Below are positions 8,922-17,841 of a stretch of 64,000 bases of DNA, piece after piece; positions within the stretch are counted from its first letter, which is position 1; each line of letters starts with the position of its first letter. The translations under genes were made by a program, and so were the position numbers. Source of the stretch: Chitinophagaceae bacterium (lineage in GTDB: Bacteria; Bacteroidota; Bacteroidia; Chitinophagales; Chitinophagaceae); contig JADKJV010000019.1 of NCBI GenBank assembly GCA_016720825.1, positions 1 through 64,000 of the forward strand, read 5' to 3'. Below the pieces are notes generated by a model, which saw only the letters and a list, made by a program, of their open reading frames with translations, made no database searches and had not been told where the DNA came from.

Positions 8922-11339
8922 CTAATTATTCCTGTTTCCCCCAAAAATCCTCCTGAAAATACCTTTTTTCTTTTTAGGCTGATCCGCCGGTGAACCGATG
9001 GGCTTTTCATCGACTTTATTCGCCGGGTTTTTGTTGACGGTATCTTTTTTATGATTGGCAGGATTGTTTAAATCTTCATCAGTAAACTTCTTCGATTCTG
9101 CACCCAGCGTGTCGGCGCCATAATCAGTGCTGTAATCATCAGCATTGCCATTGCCCTGGTCATCGCCCTGTCCTGCAGGTGTGGGATCCGTGTCACTGAT
9201 TTGTATATCGGCACTCGTGATTTCATTTTCCATCACGGCCGGTTTCACGAATTTGGCATCTCTTTCAATACCCAGTTTTTTATCATCCAGTACTTTCCTG
9301 AAAAAATATTCAGTGATCGGTCTTGCCATCCTGGAACCATCGCCTTCATTACGGATAAACTGGTCATCAAAACCAACCCATGAGCCGGCCAGTAATTGCG
9401 GAGTGTATCCGATAAACCATGCATCCGCATTGTCATCAGTCGTTCCGGTTTTACCACCCATTTCAGCAGCACCCACACGTGTACGCATGCCCCGGGCAGT
9501 ACCTTTATCCACTGTACCCTGCATCATCCGGGCCATGGTATAAGCCGTTACTTCACTCACCACTTCCTTGCGGTTAACACTGTTTTCAAAACTCTTGATG
9601 AGATTCCCGTTACGGTCTTCAATCCGGCTGATACTGTAAGGCCTGGTGGAGAAACCACGGCCTGCAAAAATGGTATATGCCCACAGCATCTCATACATGG
9701 ATAAATCACAGGTGCCAAGTGCAATAGAAGGGTAGGGATTGACTTTTGTTGGAATCTGCAGCCGGGCGAGGAAATCTGCAAACTGCTGGGGTCCCACCTG
9801 CTTCATAATATAAGCCGTTGCACAGTTTTTGGAATACGCCAGCGCATCTGCCATCTTCAGCACCCCACCACCGCATTTTTTACCGGAAGGAACCCAGCCG
9901 GAACCGGGGAAGAACTGGGCCACGTTTTCACATTCCGTTTCCGGAGTGAATCCGCGTTCTTCCATAGCCTGGGTATAGAGCAAAGGTTTTATTGTTGATC
10001 CAACCTGTCTTTTGGTTTTCAGGTTGACGTGGTCATTTTTATAGGTCTTGAAATGAATACCCCCCACCCAGGCCCTGATCTCACCGGTCACCGGGTCCAT
10101 CGCCATAAAAGAAGCCTGCTCCATTTGTTTATGATACCGGATAGAATCCATCGGAGTCATCACGGTGTCTTTCTCACGGCGCGTATTCCAGGCAAAGATT
10201 TTCATCGCTACCGGCACACTAAAACTGGCGCGGATTTCTTTATCACTTAAACCATCTTCTTCCAGGTTAGACCACCTTTCAGATTCTTTCATCGCACGTT
10301 CCAGGATTTTCTCCCGGTCTTTCCAGATCGTACCATTTTTGATAGCACCCCTTGCATTCACACTTTTTTGCAGGGCCATCATCTGTAATGCCATTCCCTC
10401 TTCAGCATATTCCTGCATGACCGGATTGATCGTGGTATAAATTTTCAGCCCGTCATTATAAATATCATAAGAATCGCCATTCGGTTTCTTTACATCTTTC
10501 AGCGCTTCCTTGATTTCTGTTTTCAGTATTTCACGGTAATAAGGAGCATAACCGGTATTCTCATCCAGTTTCCGGTAATTAAGTTTAATGGGCGTCGCTT
10601 TTAGTTTCACCGCCTGCTCATGGCTCAGTTTGCCATTGATTTCCATCTGTCCCAGTACAATGTTCCGGCGATCGAGTGCCGCTTTTGGATTCCTGACGGG
10701 ATTGTAAATACTGTTTCCCTTCAGCATACCTACGAGTAATGCTGATTCTTCCACATTCAATTGATCAGGCTCTTTCTGGAAAAATGTCCGTGCTGCATTC
10801 CGGATACCATAAATGTTATTACCAAAAGGACCTGCATTGAGATATAAAGTGATGATTTCTTCCTTTGTGAAATTCCTCTCCAGTTTTACCGCAATAATCC
10901 ACTCTTTTAGTTTTTCAATCATTCGCCAGGCCCTGTTCTTGCTACCCTGGTCGAGCAGGGCTTTGGCCAGCTGCTGGGTGATAGTGGATCCGCCACCGGA
11001 AGTACCCGCAGTTAATACCGCACGCATGGTTGATTTGAAATCAATACCACTGTGACTGTAAAAACGTTCATCTTCTGTCGAAATCAACGCATCTATCACA
11101 TGCTGGGAAATATCATGGTATTTGACATTACTCCTATTTCCCCGTTCCGTATAGTATTTACCCATCAGGGTGCCATCCGCAGCATACACTTCAGAGGCCT
11201 GAAGGATAGAAGGGTTTTCCAGTTCAGTCAGTGAAGGCATCTTGCCAAAAACGCCAAAATTGGCCATCATGACCAGCACAACAAAGGCGAGAAACCCGCC
11301 AAGAAATATCATCCAGAATATGCGAACGGTTTTTTTCAT
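8922..11339 (-). CDS. penicillin-binding protein 1A (class A, transglycosylase/transpeptidase)
   Basis: Bifunctional peptidoglycan synthase anchored in the inner membrane. I start it at ATG 11339 (MKKTVRIFWM) because a positively charged N-terminus is followed directly by a single membrane helix (about 10-28); an upstream in-frame ATG at 11396 adds 19 residues of non-membrane sequence. GT51 motifs are EDERFY (catalytic Glu about 89) and STITQQLAK (about 118-126). Transpeptidase motifs are STIK (Ser about 448), SKN (about 503-505) and KTGT (about 630-633), so both active sites look intact. The C-terminal 100 residues are a low-complexity Asp/Asn/Lys tail, common in Bacteroidota PBP1A. About 805 residues. 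Confidence 0.95.
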   Translation of the reverse strand: MKKTVRIFWMIFLGGFLAFVVLVMMANFGVFGKMPSLTELENPSILQASEVYAADGTLMGKYYTERGNRSNVKYHDISQHVIDALISTEDERFYSHSGIDFKSTMRAVLTAGTSGGGSTITQQLAKALLDQGSKNRAWRMIEKLKEWIIAVKLERNFTKEEIITLYLNAGPFGNNIYGIRNAARTFFQKEPDQLNVEESALLVGMLKGNSIYNPVRNPKAALDRRNIVLGQMEINGKLSHEQAVKLKATPIKLNYRKLDENTGYAPYYREILKTEIKEALKDVKKPNGDSYDIYNDGLKIYTTINPVMQEYAEEGMALQMMALQKSVNARGAIKNGTIWKDREKILERAMKESERWSNLEEDGLSDKEIRASFSVPVAMKIFAWNTRREKDTVMTPMDSIRYHKQMEQASFMAMDPVTGEIRAWVGGIHFKTYKNDHVNLKTKRQVGSTIKPLLYTQAMEERGFTPETECENVAQFFPGSGWVPSGKKCGGGVLKMADALAYSKNCATAYIMKQVGPQQFADFLARLQIPTKVNPYPSIALGTCDLSMYEMLWAYTIFAGRGFSTRPYSISRIEDRNGNLIKSFENSVNRKEVVSEVTAYTMARMMQGTVDKGTARGMRTRVGAAEMGGKTGTTDDNADAWFIGYTPQLLAGSWVGFDDQFIRNEGDGSRMARPITEYFFRKVLDDKKLGIERDAKFVKPAVMENEITSADIQISDTDPTPAGQGDDQGNGNADDYSTDYGADTLGAESKKFTDEDLNNPANHKKDTVNKNPANKVDEKPIGSPADQPKKKKGIFRRIFGGNRNN

Positions 11340-11464
11340 GTTCCGTGTGGTTGAGTGTCTGCCAGGGGCAGTTGATTTGAAGTACCGAAAGTACAAAAAT
11401 ACCCTGCCAGCTCCCGGTAAAGGGCATTAATTTTTTGCCAAAATAGCGTATGAACAGTTCAGAA

Positions 11465-14419
11465 TCAGAACTTACCCGGATACTGCTGGTTCAGGAAGGC
11501 TTTGTAATTGTCAATATCCTTATTGCTCTGCAGGATTTCATAGTTCGACTCCGTCAGGATCAGGAAGCTGTATTTACCGCCTTTCAGCCAGGGAAGGATT
11601 TCCGTAGGCGTAACCGGTTTGGCTTTATCAATATAGTTGATCGCTTCCTGTGCATTGGCAAACGGGGTAATCAGCAGCAGGCGGTTATCAGCATCCAGCG
11701 GGAATAATTCAGAGCTGAATGGCTTGCCATAATAAGTATCCTGGTTATAACGGTTAAATGCATTGCGGGCTTCATTCACGAAAACAGGATCCACTTTATT
11801 CAGCAACAAAACCACATAATGCGGAATGGCCGGATTATTTGTGTAAGGAGAGGAGACGTTTTTCGGCGGGTTATTCACCGGATTCACAGGCTGGGTAACC
11901 ACGGGCTGGGTTACAACCTTTACGCTATCAGGCCTGGGCTGGTTATTGATCACCACCGGTTGTGTAACTGGTTTTTTAACCACCGTATCACCAACATTAC
12001 GGTTAACAACCATATTGCTGAGTTCTGCTTCAATTTCAGCACGACGGTTCAGTACATTCAGCAGGGTAGCTGCTTTGTTTGCCAGCGGATGTGTGGCAAA
12101 CTGGCCAATCAGGTCTGTCAATACAGCTTTCGCAGTACTGTCCTGACGGGTTTTGATATAATACACCGCCTCGATATATAATAACTGCGGTGTCCAGAAA
12201 GATTTACCATAAACCTGGTCCGCTGTTTTCTTGGCGGCTTCAGCTTCGGCAAATTTCCCTTCAATAAACAAATCGTAAATCCTTTCATAAGCCTGGGTCG
12301 CATCGGATTTACCCGATTTCATTTCAGGGTCTTTACCGGTATTTACAATGGTTGCGAAACGTCCGGTAGCATATTTATCAGTCAATGCTTTTTTGCAGGC
12401 AGCCGCTTTGGCGGTTTCGCCATTCTTATTGTAGCAATAATAAAGATCAAACAATACTTCATCCATCGGTTCAAATGAAGCGAACCGTGTGCGGAGTTCT
12501 TCCAGGCGCTGGGTAGAAGAGGAACAATCTTCCAGTTCCTGTAAATAAAGCTTACCCAGTTTGAATAAAGCGTTCTGTATAGAATCGTTTGATTTTTTCA
12601 GGTCTTCCTCTTTCAATGGAAGTTTATCATACAAAGCATCAAAACTGATTTCTTCTGCAGGTGTGGTTCCGGTCTGGTTGCCTTTGGTCTGGTCGCCTGC
12701 AATATTCGGGTTATTGGTATTGAAATTCCCGTTGCCAACTGCTGCAATCCTTCTCCAGTTATCCACGTTGGGACGGTTACCCCACCTGGAACGGAAATCA
12801 TTCAGCCCTTTATTACGGAAAGAGTTATTGTAGAAATACCATTCCCCTTTAGTATTATCACCGGCAGAAAACAGGTTCGGAATAACCGGGTTTGTAATCG
12901 GTGGCAGTAATGAACTTCCTGTATTTACATAAGCTTCCTCTTTCAATCCCTGTTCCTTGCGTAAAGCTTTGGCCAGTTTTTTCACAAAATCCTTTCTTTC
13001 ATCTTCCGGCATGGCTGCAATACGCTGGAGACTGTCCTGCCTGTAAATGATTTCAATATTATCAGCTAATCCTGCAGCCGTAGCCCGGCGGGCGCGGATG
13101 GCTTCCGGATTGTGGATCGTGGTGTCATCCAGTTTCATACTGTCGTAATAATTGGCAGCATGACGGAATTCCTGGCGGTTAAACGAAATATCACCCATCT
13201 GCAGGAATGCTTTATTCCGCTGGGAAGGATTATTGGAAGCGAATTGGGTGCTCTTTAATAACAGTGCGAGGGCCTGGTCATAGTTCTTGCCATCCAGCTG
13301 CATTTGCGCAGCCATATAATAAATGATATCCTGGTAATCGGAATATTTATCACGTTTGGCCATCTTCAGCAGTTCGGCCACGTTTTTAGCAATATCTTTT
13401 TCGCCATCGTCCTTATTTGCGCGGATCGAATACAGCCTGGCATAAATATCCAGGATGGGATCCGTTGTATGGGCGCTCACTTTAGCGTAATAATGCACGG
13501 CATCTTTATACTTGCCGCTGAGTTCGTAGAGTTGTGCGGCCAGGTATTCCCAGCGGGCCATTTCCTGTTTGTTCGTTGCATTGCCCAGCGCTTCCACGAG
13601 GTGGTTGGCGCAGCTGTCCCAGATGCCTTGCTTATAAAACCAGTAAGCCTGTACTTCATGCAGGTCATTCTGCAGTCTTTTTGGGAACAGGGGATCGTTC
13701 TTCAGTGTAACGATCAGACTGGCGGCTTCGGCCAGCTGATCCTGCGCCAGGAAATTCCTGATTTGCCAGATGAAGGCATCATTCCGGCTTGGCGGTTCTG
13801 TAAATATCTTCCGGGGCAGGCTGTTTTTTTCTTTCGTGGCAATGCTGAGTGCAGAGTTGCCATCGCGTTTGCTGCCGATGTTCAGGTAATAACCATCTTT
13901 TTCTTTGGGGGCAAAAGCATAGTTGATAAACTGGAACATCAGGTAGGCAGAATCAAATTCTTTCTTCAGGTAATAAGAAGCACCCCAAAGCAGGTAGAGG
14001 TTATCTACCCAGTCATTCCGAAGGTCATGCAGGGCAATACCGGTGGAAGACTTATAGGTGATGGAATCCAGCTGGATAGAATCCCCTGCTGTTACATCGA
14101 GTGAATAATTATAAAAGGGGAGGAGCAGTGAATAATCGTCTTTGAAGGTCTCCTTGGCACGCTCCAGGACCTCATTCAGCTTATTATTCGCATTGAAGTA
14201 ATAATTGTAATGTGTTACGGTATTCTGGATAAACCGGCGGGGGAGGTTGAATTTCTTTTCGTCTGATCTTTCGGAGCGCAAAGGCCTTTCTTCATACTCC
14301 TGTGGCTTTTTAATAGACAGGGGTATGCCAAGCTGTCCGGATACCTGCTGGGGAACAAAGTAAGCCAGTACGAATAAGATGGCAGTCAGTTGAATTATTT
14401 GGGGGCGTTTCACCTTCAA
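11465..14419 (-). CDS. TPR protein, PorW/SprE-like (type IX secretion / gliding)
   Basis: 984-residue protein with an N-terminal Sec or lipoprotein-like signal (LTAILFVLAYFVPQQVSG). It is followed by a long array of helical TPR-like repeats (about 60-450 and 600-800) and a Pro/Val/Asn-rich linker (about 815-870). The block RFIQNTVTHYNYYFNANNKL and the FDSAYLMFQFINYAF region resemble PorW/SprE, a periplasmic lipoprotein needed for type IX secretion in Bacteroidota. The C-terminal about 100 residues (HYVVLLLNKVDPVF onward) resemble an SPOR-like or repeated alpha/beta fold. Family assignment is from memory of the conserved N-terminal block. The alternative is a generic TPR protein. The giant secreted protein in this window would be a plausible type IX client. 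Confidence 0.6.
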   Translation of the reverse strand: MKVKRPQIIQLTAILFVLAYFVPQQVSGQLGIPLSIKKPQEYEERPLRSERSDEKKFNLPRRFIQNTVTHYNYYFNANNKLNEVLERAKETFKDDYSLLLPFYNYSLDVTAGDSIQLDSITYKSSTGIALHDLRNDWVDNLYLLWGASYYLKKEFDSAYLMFQFINYAFAPKEKDGYYLNIGSKRDGNSALSIATKEKNSLPRKIFTEPPSRNDAFIWQIRNFLAQDQLAEAASLIVTLKNDPLFPKRLQNDLHEVQAYWFYKQGIWDSCANHLVEALGNATNKQEMARWEYLAAQLYELSGKYKDAVHYYAKVSAHTTDPILDIYARLYSIRANKDDGEKDIAKNVAELLKMAKRDKYSDYQDIIYYMAAQMQLDGKNYDQALALLLKSTQFASNNPSQRNKAFLQMGDISFNRQEFRHAANYYDSMKLDDTTIHNPEAIRARRATAAGLADNIEIIYRQDSLQRIAAMPEDERKDFVKKLAKALRKEQGLKEEAYVNTGSSLLPPITNPVIPNLFSAGDNTKGEWYFYNNSFRNKGLNDFRSRWGNRPNVDNWRRIAAVGNGNFNTNNPNIAGDQTKGNQTGTTPAEEISFDALYDKLPLKEEDLKKSNDSIQNALFKLGKLYLQELEDCSSSTQRLEELRTRFASFEPMDEVLFDLYYCYNKNGETAKAAACKKALTDKYATGRFATIVNTGKDPEMKSGKSDATQAYERIYDLFIEGKFAEAEAAKKTADQVYGKSFWTPQLLYIEAVYYIKTRQDSTAKAVLTDLIGQFATHPLANKAATLLNVLNRRAEIEAELSNMVVNRNVGDTVVKKPVTQPVVINNQPRPDSVKVVTQPVVTQPVNPVNNPPKNVSSPYTNNPAIPHYVVLLLNKVDPVFVNEARNAFNRYNQDTYYGKPFSSELFPLDADNRLLLITPFANAQEAINYIDKAKPVTPTEILPWLKGGKYSFLILTESNYEILQSNKDIDNYKAFLNQQYPGKF

Positions 14420-14727
14420 AATCTTGATTCTTAATAACTGAATTTCAGCAATTTTAGTATAAAAAAAAGGTTTAAAATTTTGATCCGGCCTGAAGGACTG
14501 GTATTTACAGCCTTAATCCGGATGCCCAAAGCTGCTCAATTTCACAAACAGGTAATAATCAGGCGAAAATAAGGCATTTTTTTTAGTCCCGGCCAGGCCC
14601 CGGAATCACCAAAACAACCCGGGTTTTATTATCTTTATTTCGGGTTGATAAATGAGTCTGAACAGGTTAAGGCAAACCGGCCAGCCGGGGTGCACTGACA
14701 TTGCTTTAAATTCTTAAACATCTTATT
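14420..14727. other. divergent intergenic region
   Basis: About 300 bases between the minus-strand TPR gene and the plus-strand bactofilin operon, so it should hold both promoters. It contains A/T-rich tracts and a GC-rich stretch (about 14586-14655), with a TATCTTTA box near 14630 that resembles the Bacteroidota -7 element. No ORF or clear hairpin was recognised. Confidence 0.4.
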
Positions 14728-15123
14728 ATGATGAAACTGGATGCCGGTTCCACCCTGAAGAGGCTAAGGAACAGATACCGGCTGGTGGTGATGAATGACG
14801 ACACTTTTGAAGAAGTGGTGACCTTTAAATTGTCGCGCCTCAGCGTGTACATAATTTTGAGCACCATTTTTGTATTATTGGTAGGTTTAACGGTGGCGTT
14901 GATTGTATTTACGCCCCTGAAATATTATATCCCCGGGTATGATGACCTGAAAGTGGGCCGGGAATACCGCCAGTTAAAGTATAAAGTGGATGAAATGCAG
15001 AACCAGCTGAATAACCTGGAACAGTATAACACTGGTTTGAAAAAAGCACTTTCATCAGGTACTACTGTAAAACTGGACACCAACCAGCTAAGCCTGCCGA
15101 AAACAGAATTATCGAACGATTAA
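14728..15123 (+). CDS. single-pass membrane coiled-coil protein (M23-peptidase N-terminus without the peptidase)
   Basis: 131 residues: basic N-terminus, the conserved cytoplasmic block YRLVVMNDDTFEE, one membrane helix (about 43-66), the motif PLKYYIPGY just outside the membrane, and a coiled coil (about 80-107). In many Bacteroidota this same N-terminal architecture opens an M23 metallopeptidase encoded just before a bactofilin gene. Here the protein stops after the coiled coil and no LytM domain follows. It is the first gene of a tight operon with bactofilin (9-base gap). A role as a membrane anchor or partner of bactofilin is inferred. Confidence 0.75.
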   Translation: MMKLDAGSTLKRLRNRYRLVVMNDDTFEEVVTFKLSRLSVYIILSTIFVLLVGLTVALIVFTPLKYYIPGYDDLKVGREYRQLKYKVDEMQNQLNNLEQYNTGLKKALSSGTTVKLDTNQLSLPKTELSND

Positions 15124-15132
15124 TGATGAATC

Positions 15133-15543
15133 ATGTTTAACGCCAAAAATAAAAACGACATGCAGCCAGAAAAAACTTCCGGGAATGGAACTACATTGAT
15201 CGGTGCCGGCACTTCTGTGAAGGGGGATATTACCAGCAACAGTGATTTACGGATTGACGGGACTATTACCGGGAATGTACATTGCGCCGCCAAGATAGTG
15301 GTTGGTGCCAATGGAACAGTGGAAGGCGATATCACCGGCAACCAGGCTGATATTGTTGGGAAAGTTTCCGGGAATATCCGTGCCAAGGATTTACTCCAGC
15401 TCCGGGGTGATTCAATGGTCACCGGTAATATTTATGCAGGCCGATTACAAATTGAACCCAGTGCCACATTCAATGGCCAGTGTTTTATGGGGGCCAATGT
15501 GGTTGAGATGAATAACAATGAGCAGCAAGCCGCCGTCAAATAA
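15133..15543 (+). CDS. bactofilin (polymer-forming cytoskeletal protein)
   Basis: 136 residues with the right-handed beta-helix bactofilin core (about 22-120): GTSVKGDITSNSDLRIDGTI, then repeats of the G-x-hydrophobic pattern ending near SATFNGQCFMG, flanked by short unstructured tails. Bactofilins polymerise without nucleotide and scaffold cell-wall or envelope enzymes. The gene overlaps the start of the AtpZ gene by 26 bases in another frame, indicating translational coupling. Confidence 0.93.
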   Translation: MFNAKNKNDMQPEKTSGNGTTLIGAGTSVKGDITSNSDLRIDGTITGNVHCAAKIVVGANGTVEGDITGNQADIVGKVSGNIRAKDLLQLRGDSMVTGNIYAGRLQIEPSATFNGQCFMGANVVEMNNNEQQAAVK

Positions 15544-15742
15544 AGAATTTTTCCTTCGTTATGCCAGTCTGGGATCACAGATCCTGGCCGGATTGGGTTT
15601 AGCGGTATTCGGCGGACTCAAAGCCGATTACTGGTTACATACCCTTCCCTTATTCTCCTGCGCCTTACCTTTGCTCCTCCTCACGGGAATGTTTTATAAA
15701 CTTTTCCGGGATACGGATAAAAACCACCAAGATGAAAAATAG
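15518..15742 (+). CDS. AtpZ/AtpI-family small membrane protein
   Basis: 74 residues with two membrane helices (about 16-34 and 40-60) linked by a short turn (GLKADYWLHT). This is the AtpZ pattern, in which Gly-rich helix 1 precedes an Asp-containing turn. AtpZ/AtpI proteins assist the F1Fo ATP synthase as c-ring assembly factor or cation channel. The gene overlaps the bactofilin 3' end and the following gene's start. The Fo genes that usually follow are absent here. Confidence 0.8.
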   Translation: MSSKPPSNKEFFLRYASLGSQILAGLGLAVFGGLKADYWLHTLPLFSCALPLLLLTGMFYKLFRDTDKNHQDEK

Positions 15743-16127
15743 AAAGCCCTGGTTCAGTTTGCTGATTGTATTTGTTGTAATGAATGCATTGTTCCTGGCT
15801 TTCCAGCACAGACTGGTTGAAAAAGGTTTCAGCACCGACGTGCTGATCATCGGCAACCTGATTTTGTTTATGGCCACCCTGCTTTCTTTTGTGGTGTTTT
15901 ACAAAACGCTCCGTTCCCCGAACCCGCAGGCTTCCATGCGCGGATTGTATGGCAGTTTCATGATTAAGTTTTTTATCTGTGTGATTGCGGCATTTGCCTA
16001 TATCATGATCGCCCGAAAATCAGTCAACAAGCCTTCCCTGTTTTTCTGTATGGCATTGTACATTGTATATACGGTGATCGAAGTGAGTTCACTCAGCCGT
16101 ATGCTGAAGCAGCAAAAAAATGCCTAA
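15732..16127 (+). CDS. four-helix membrane protein, AtpI-like position
   Basis: 131 residues with four predicted membrane segments (about 8-27, 38-59, 75-95, 100-118) and a basic C-terminus. I do not recognise a named domain. In Bacteroidota a small protein of this size and topology lies between AtpZ and atpB, so an ATP-synthase-associated role is inferred from position only. It overlaps both the AtpZ gene (11 bases) and the SprT-like gene (8 bases), so the five plus-strand genes form one operon. Confidence 0.65.
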   Translation: MKNRKPWFSLLIVFVVMNALFLAFQHRLVEKGFSTDVLIIGNLILFMATLLSFVVFYKTLRSPNPQASMRGLYGSFMIKFFICVIAAFAYIMIARKSVNKPSLFFCMALYIVYTVIEVSSLSRMLKQQKNA

Positions 16128-16749
16128 AAAAGAAGTCCCCCTCGGTCAGTTACAAAATTACCTGCCTGCAGGCACATTGCCCGCGGTCATGACTTTCCTT
16201 GAAAAATACCATGTGCATTTAACGGTAACCCGTGAGCGCAGATCTGTATTGGGTGATTACCGCCATAAAACCGGCGATCATCACCACCGCATCAGTGTTA
16301 ACGGTAACCTGAATCATTGGGCATTCCTGGTAACCCTGCTGCATGAACTTGCACACCTGCTTTGCTTTGAGCAATACCACGGCAGGGTTTCAGCACACGG
16401 CACCGAATGGAAAAGGATCTATGGCGATTTACTTGCAGTCTTCCTGCGGGATCATGTATTCCCTGCTGATATTGACAAAGAATTAAAACAAATGCTGGTC
16501 AATCCAGGTGCCAGCAGTTGTGCGGAAGACGGTCTTGTGCGGGTATTGCGCCGGTACGATAAAAAAGCAGAAGGCATGTTGCTGGTAGAACAATTGCAAC
16601 CCGGTGATTCCTTTATATTATCCGATGGCAGGGTTTTTATGCTGGGAGAAAAACTCCGCAAGCGGTACAAATGCAAAGAAATTAAAACCGGAAAATGGTA
16701 CCTGTTCAGCCCGGTATTTGAAGTGAAGAAACTGGAACCACCTGTTTAG
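16120..16749 (+). CDS. SprT-like zinc metalloprotein
   Basis: 209 residues. It carries the zinc-metallopeptidase signature HELAH (about 75-79) with a likely third ligand in SAHGTEW (His about 93), spacing typical of SprT-like domains. The C-terminal part (about 140-205) is a small beta-rich domain lacking the usual zinc-ribbon cysteines except one CKE motif. SprT-like proteins are putative cytoplasmic proteases; the eukaryotic relative Spartan acts on DNA-protein crosslinks. It is the last gene of the bactofilin operon and is convergent with the GNAT gene three bases away. Confidence 0.85.
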   Translation: MPKKEVPLGQLQNYLPAGTLPAVMTFLEKYHVHLTVTRERRSVLGDYRHKTGDHHHRISVNGNLNHWAFLVTLLHELAHLLCFEQYHGRVSAHGTEWKRIYGDLLAVFLRDHVFPADIDKELKQMLVNPGASSCAEDGLVRVLRRYDKKAEGMLLVEQLQPGDSFILSDGRVFMLGEKLRKRYKCKEIKTGKWYLFSPVFEVKKLEPPV

Positions 16750-16752
16750 TAT

Positions 16753-17238
16753 TTACAGATCAATCAGCATCCATATTTGGCAACCACTGTGACCCGTCTT
16801 ACCCATCGGTCCTTCTAGATAACGGAAACCGAATTTCTCATATACAGAAACTGCTTTTGATAATTCCGGCATACTCTCCAGGTAAACTTGTTTGTGTCCC
16901 TGTTCCCTGGCCCAGTCAAGACACTGGCTGATCAGTGCCTGTCCGATCCGTTGTCCCCTGGCTTCCGGTTTCAGGTACATCTTCACCAGTTCTACGCAAC
17001 CTTCGGGCAGACCTTCGGTAGGGAAGATGCCCGCGCCACCTGCCACCTGCTGGTCATATTCGGCCACAAAATATACTGATCCCGGATGGCGGAATAATTC
17101 AAAGAGATGATCGGTACTGTCATCATAATAAACCGTGCCGGGATGGTTCGCGCCGAATTCTTCGAGGCTGTTCCGTATAATTTTTGCCAGGCTGGTATTA
17201 TCACCGGGGCGGATGACCCGGATTTCAGTTAAAGACAT
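16753..17238 (-). CDS. GNAT-family N-acetyltransferase
   Basis: 161 residues covering a complete GNAT fold. The acetyl-CoA-binding signature is LKPEARGQRIGQALI (about 92-106), preceded by the beta-4 strand ELVKMYL, and the late motif YEKFGFRYLEGPM is present. The substrate is not predictable from the sequence. Convergent with the SprT-like gene; no operon partner. Confidence 0.9.
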   Translation of the reverse strand: MSLTEIRVIRPGDNTSLAKIIRNSLEEFGANHPGTVYYDDSTDHLFELFRHPGSVYFVAEYDQQVAGGAGIFPTEGLPEGCVELVKMYLKPEARGQRIGQALISQCLDWAREQGHKQVYLESMPELSKAVSVYEKFGFRYLEGPMGKTGHSGCQIWMLIDL

Positions 17239-17841
17239 GGTTAAAAATAAGGCAAAGCAGGTAATCCGGATACAGCATGGGGTTGTTTTTAAGAGCTACT
17301 ACTTAGCCGGAAAAATGAAATCATGTATAAACAAAAATGACACTGGTAATTACTTGTCTGCAATTCAGGAAAGGTTAACCTTTACTGTCCAATCAGTATC
17401 CAACCCCTGTGAAAAAGCCTTTAATCGTCCGTTATTGTCCAAACCCATGAAAAAAGATTACCGTTAAACCATCCTGTTATCCATGAAAATCATCACAGGC
17501 CTCCGAAACCTCTAGAAAAAATTCTGAATTAGCAGCCTGTAGAAATCCCCGGTTCGTACCGGGGATTCTCATTTTAAGGAATACCTGCTCAATAAGCATT
17601 TTCACTTAGCCGCCGCTGGATTAATATTTATAATGATGAAACTCTGTCCCAGTTATTTGGTGACACATAGCACGGTGAATAGGTTTGCATTCACAAAGCT
17701 ATGTAAGAACCGTTTTTAGAACCCAGGCGATGAAAAGCTTTCCAACAACTAAAAAACAATAATCAAGTCCCGGTTGAAAAAGAAAAAAACCCTTTGCGGG
17801 TTTTTTTTCTTTTTCAGGAGGTACGTAATTGGATTTCACCA
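17239..17841. other. 600-base non-coding region with hairpins
   Basis: Separates the GNAT start from the 3' end of the DUF4139 gene. No protein-like ORF stands out. Three structures are visible: a GC-rich hairpin at about 17544-17567 (AATCCCCGGT with ACCGGGGATT), a stem with internal loop at about 17665-17703 (ACATAGC...GCTATGT enclosing GTGAAT...ATTCAC), and the terminator at 17776-17815. An unannotated small RNA is possible but not shown. Confidence 0.4.
17776..17815 (-). terminator. terminator of the DUF4139 gene
   Basis: Long A-rich/T-rich stem (17776-17792 with 17798-17815) with a CCC/GGG top and 5-base loop TTTGC, 27 bases past the DUF4139 stop on the minus strand. The symmetric T tract makes it usable from either side. 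Confidence 0.75.

Noticed and set aside
13304..14104. 266-codon plus-strand open frame
   Set aside because: It lies entirely opposite the TPR gene, is rich in Phe, Ile and Cys with no domain, and is a shadow of the real frame.
17544..17567. Hairpin with GGTTCGTACC as a tRNA T-arm or tmRNA end
   Set aside because: No acceptor, D or anticodon arms or CCA-adjacent sequence can be built around it.
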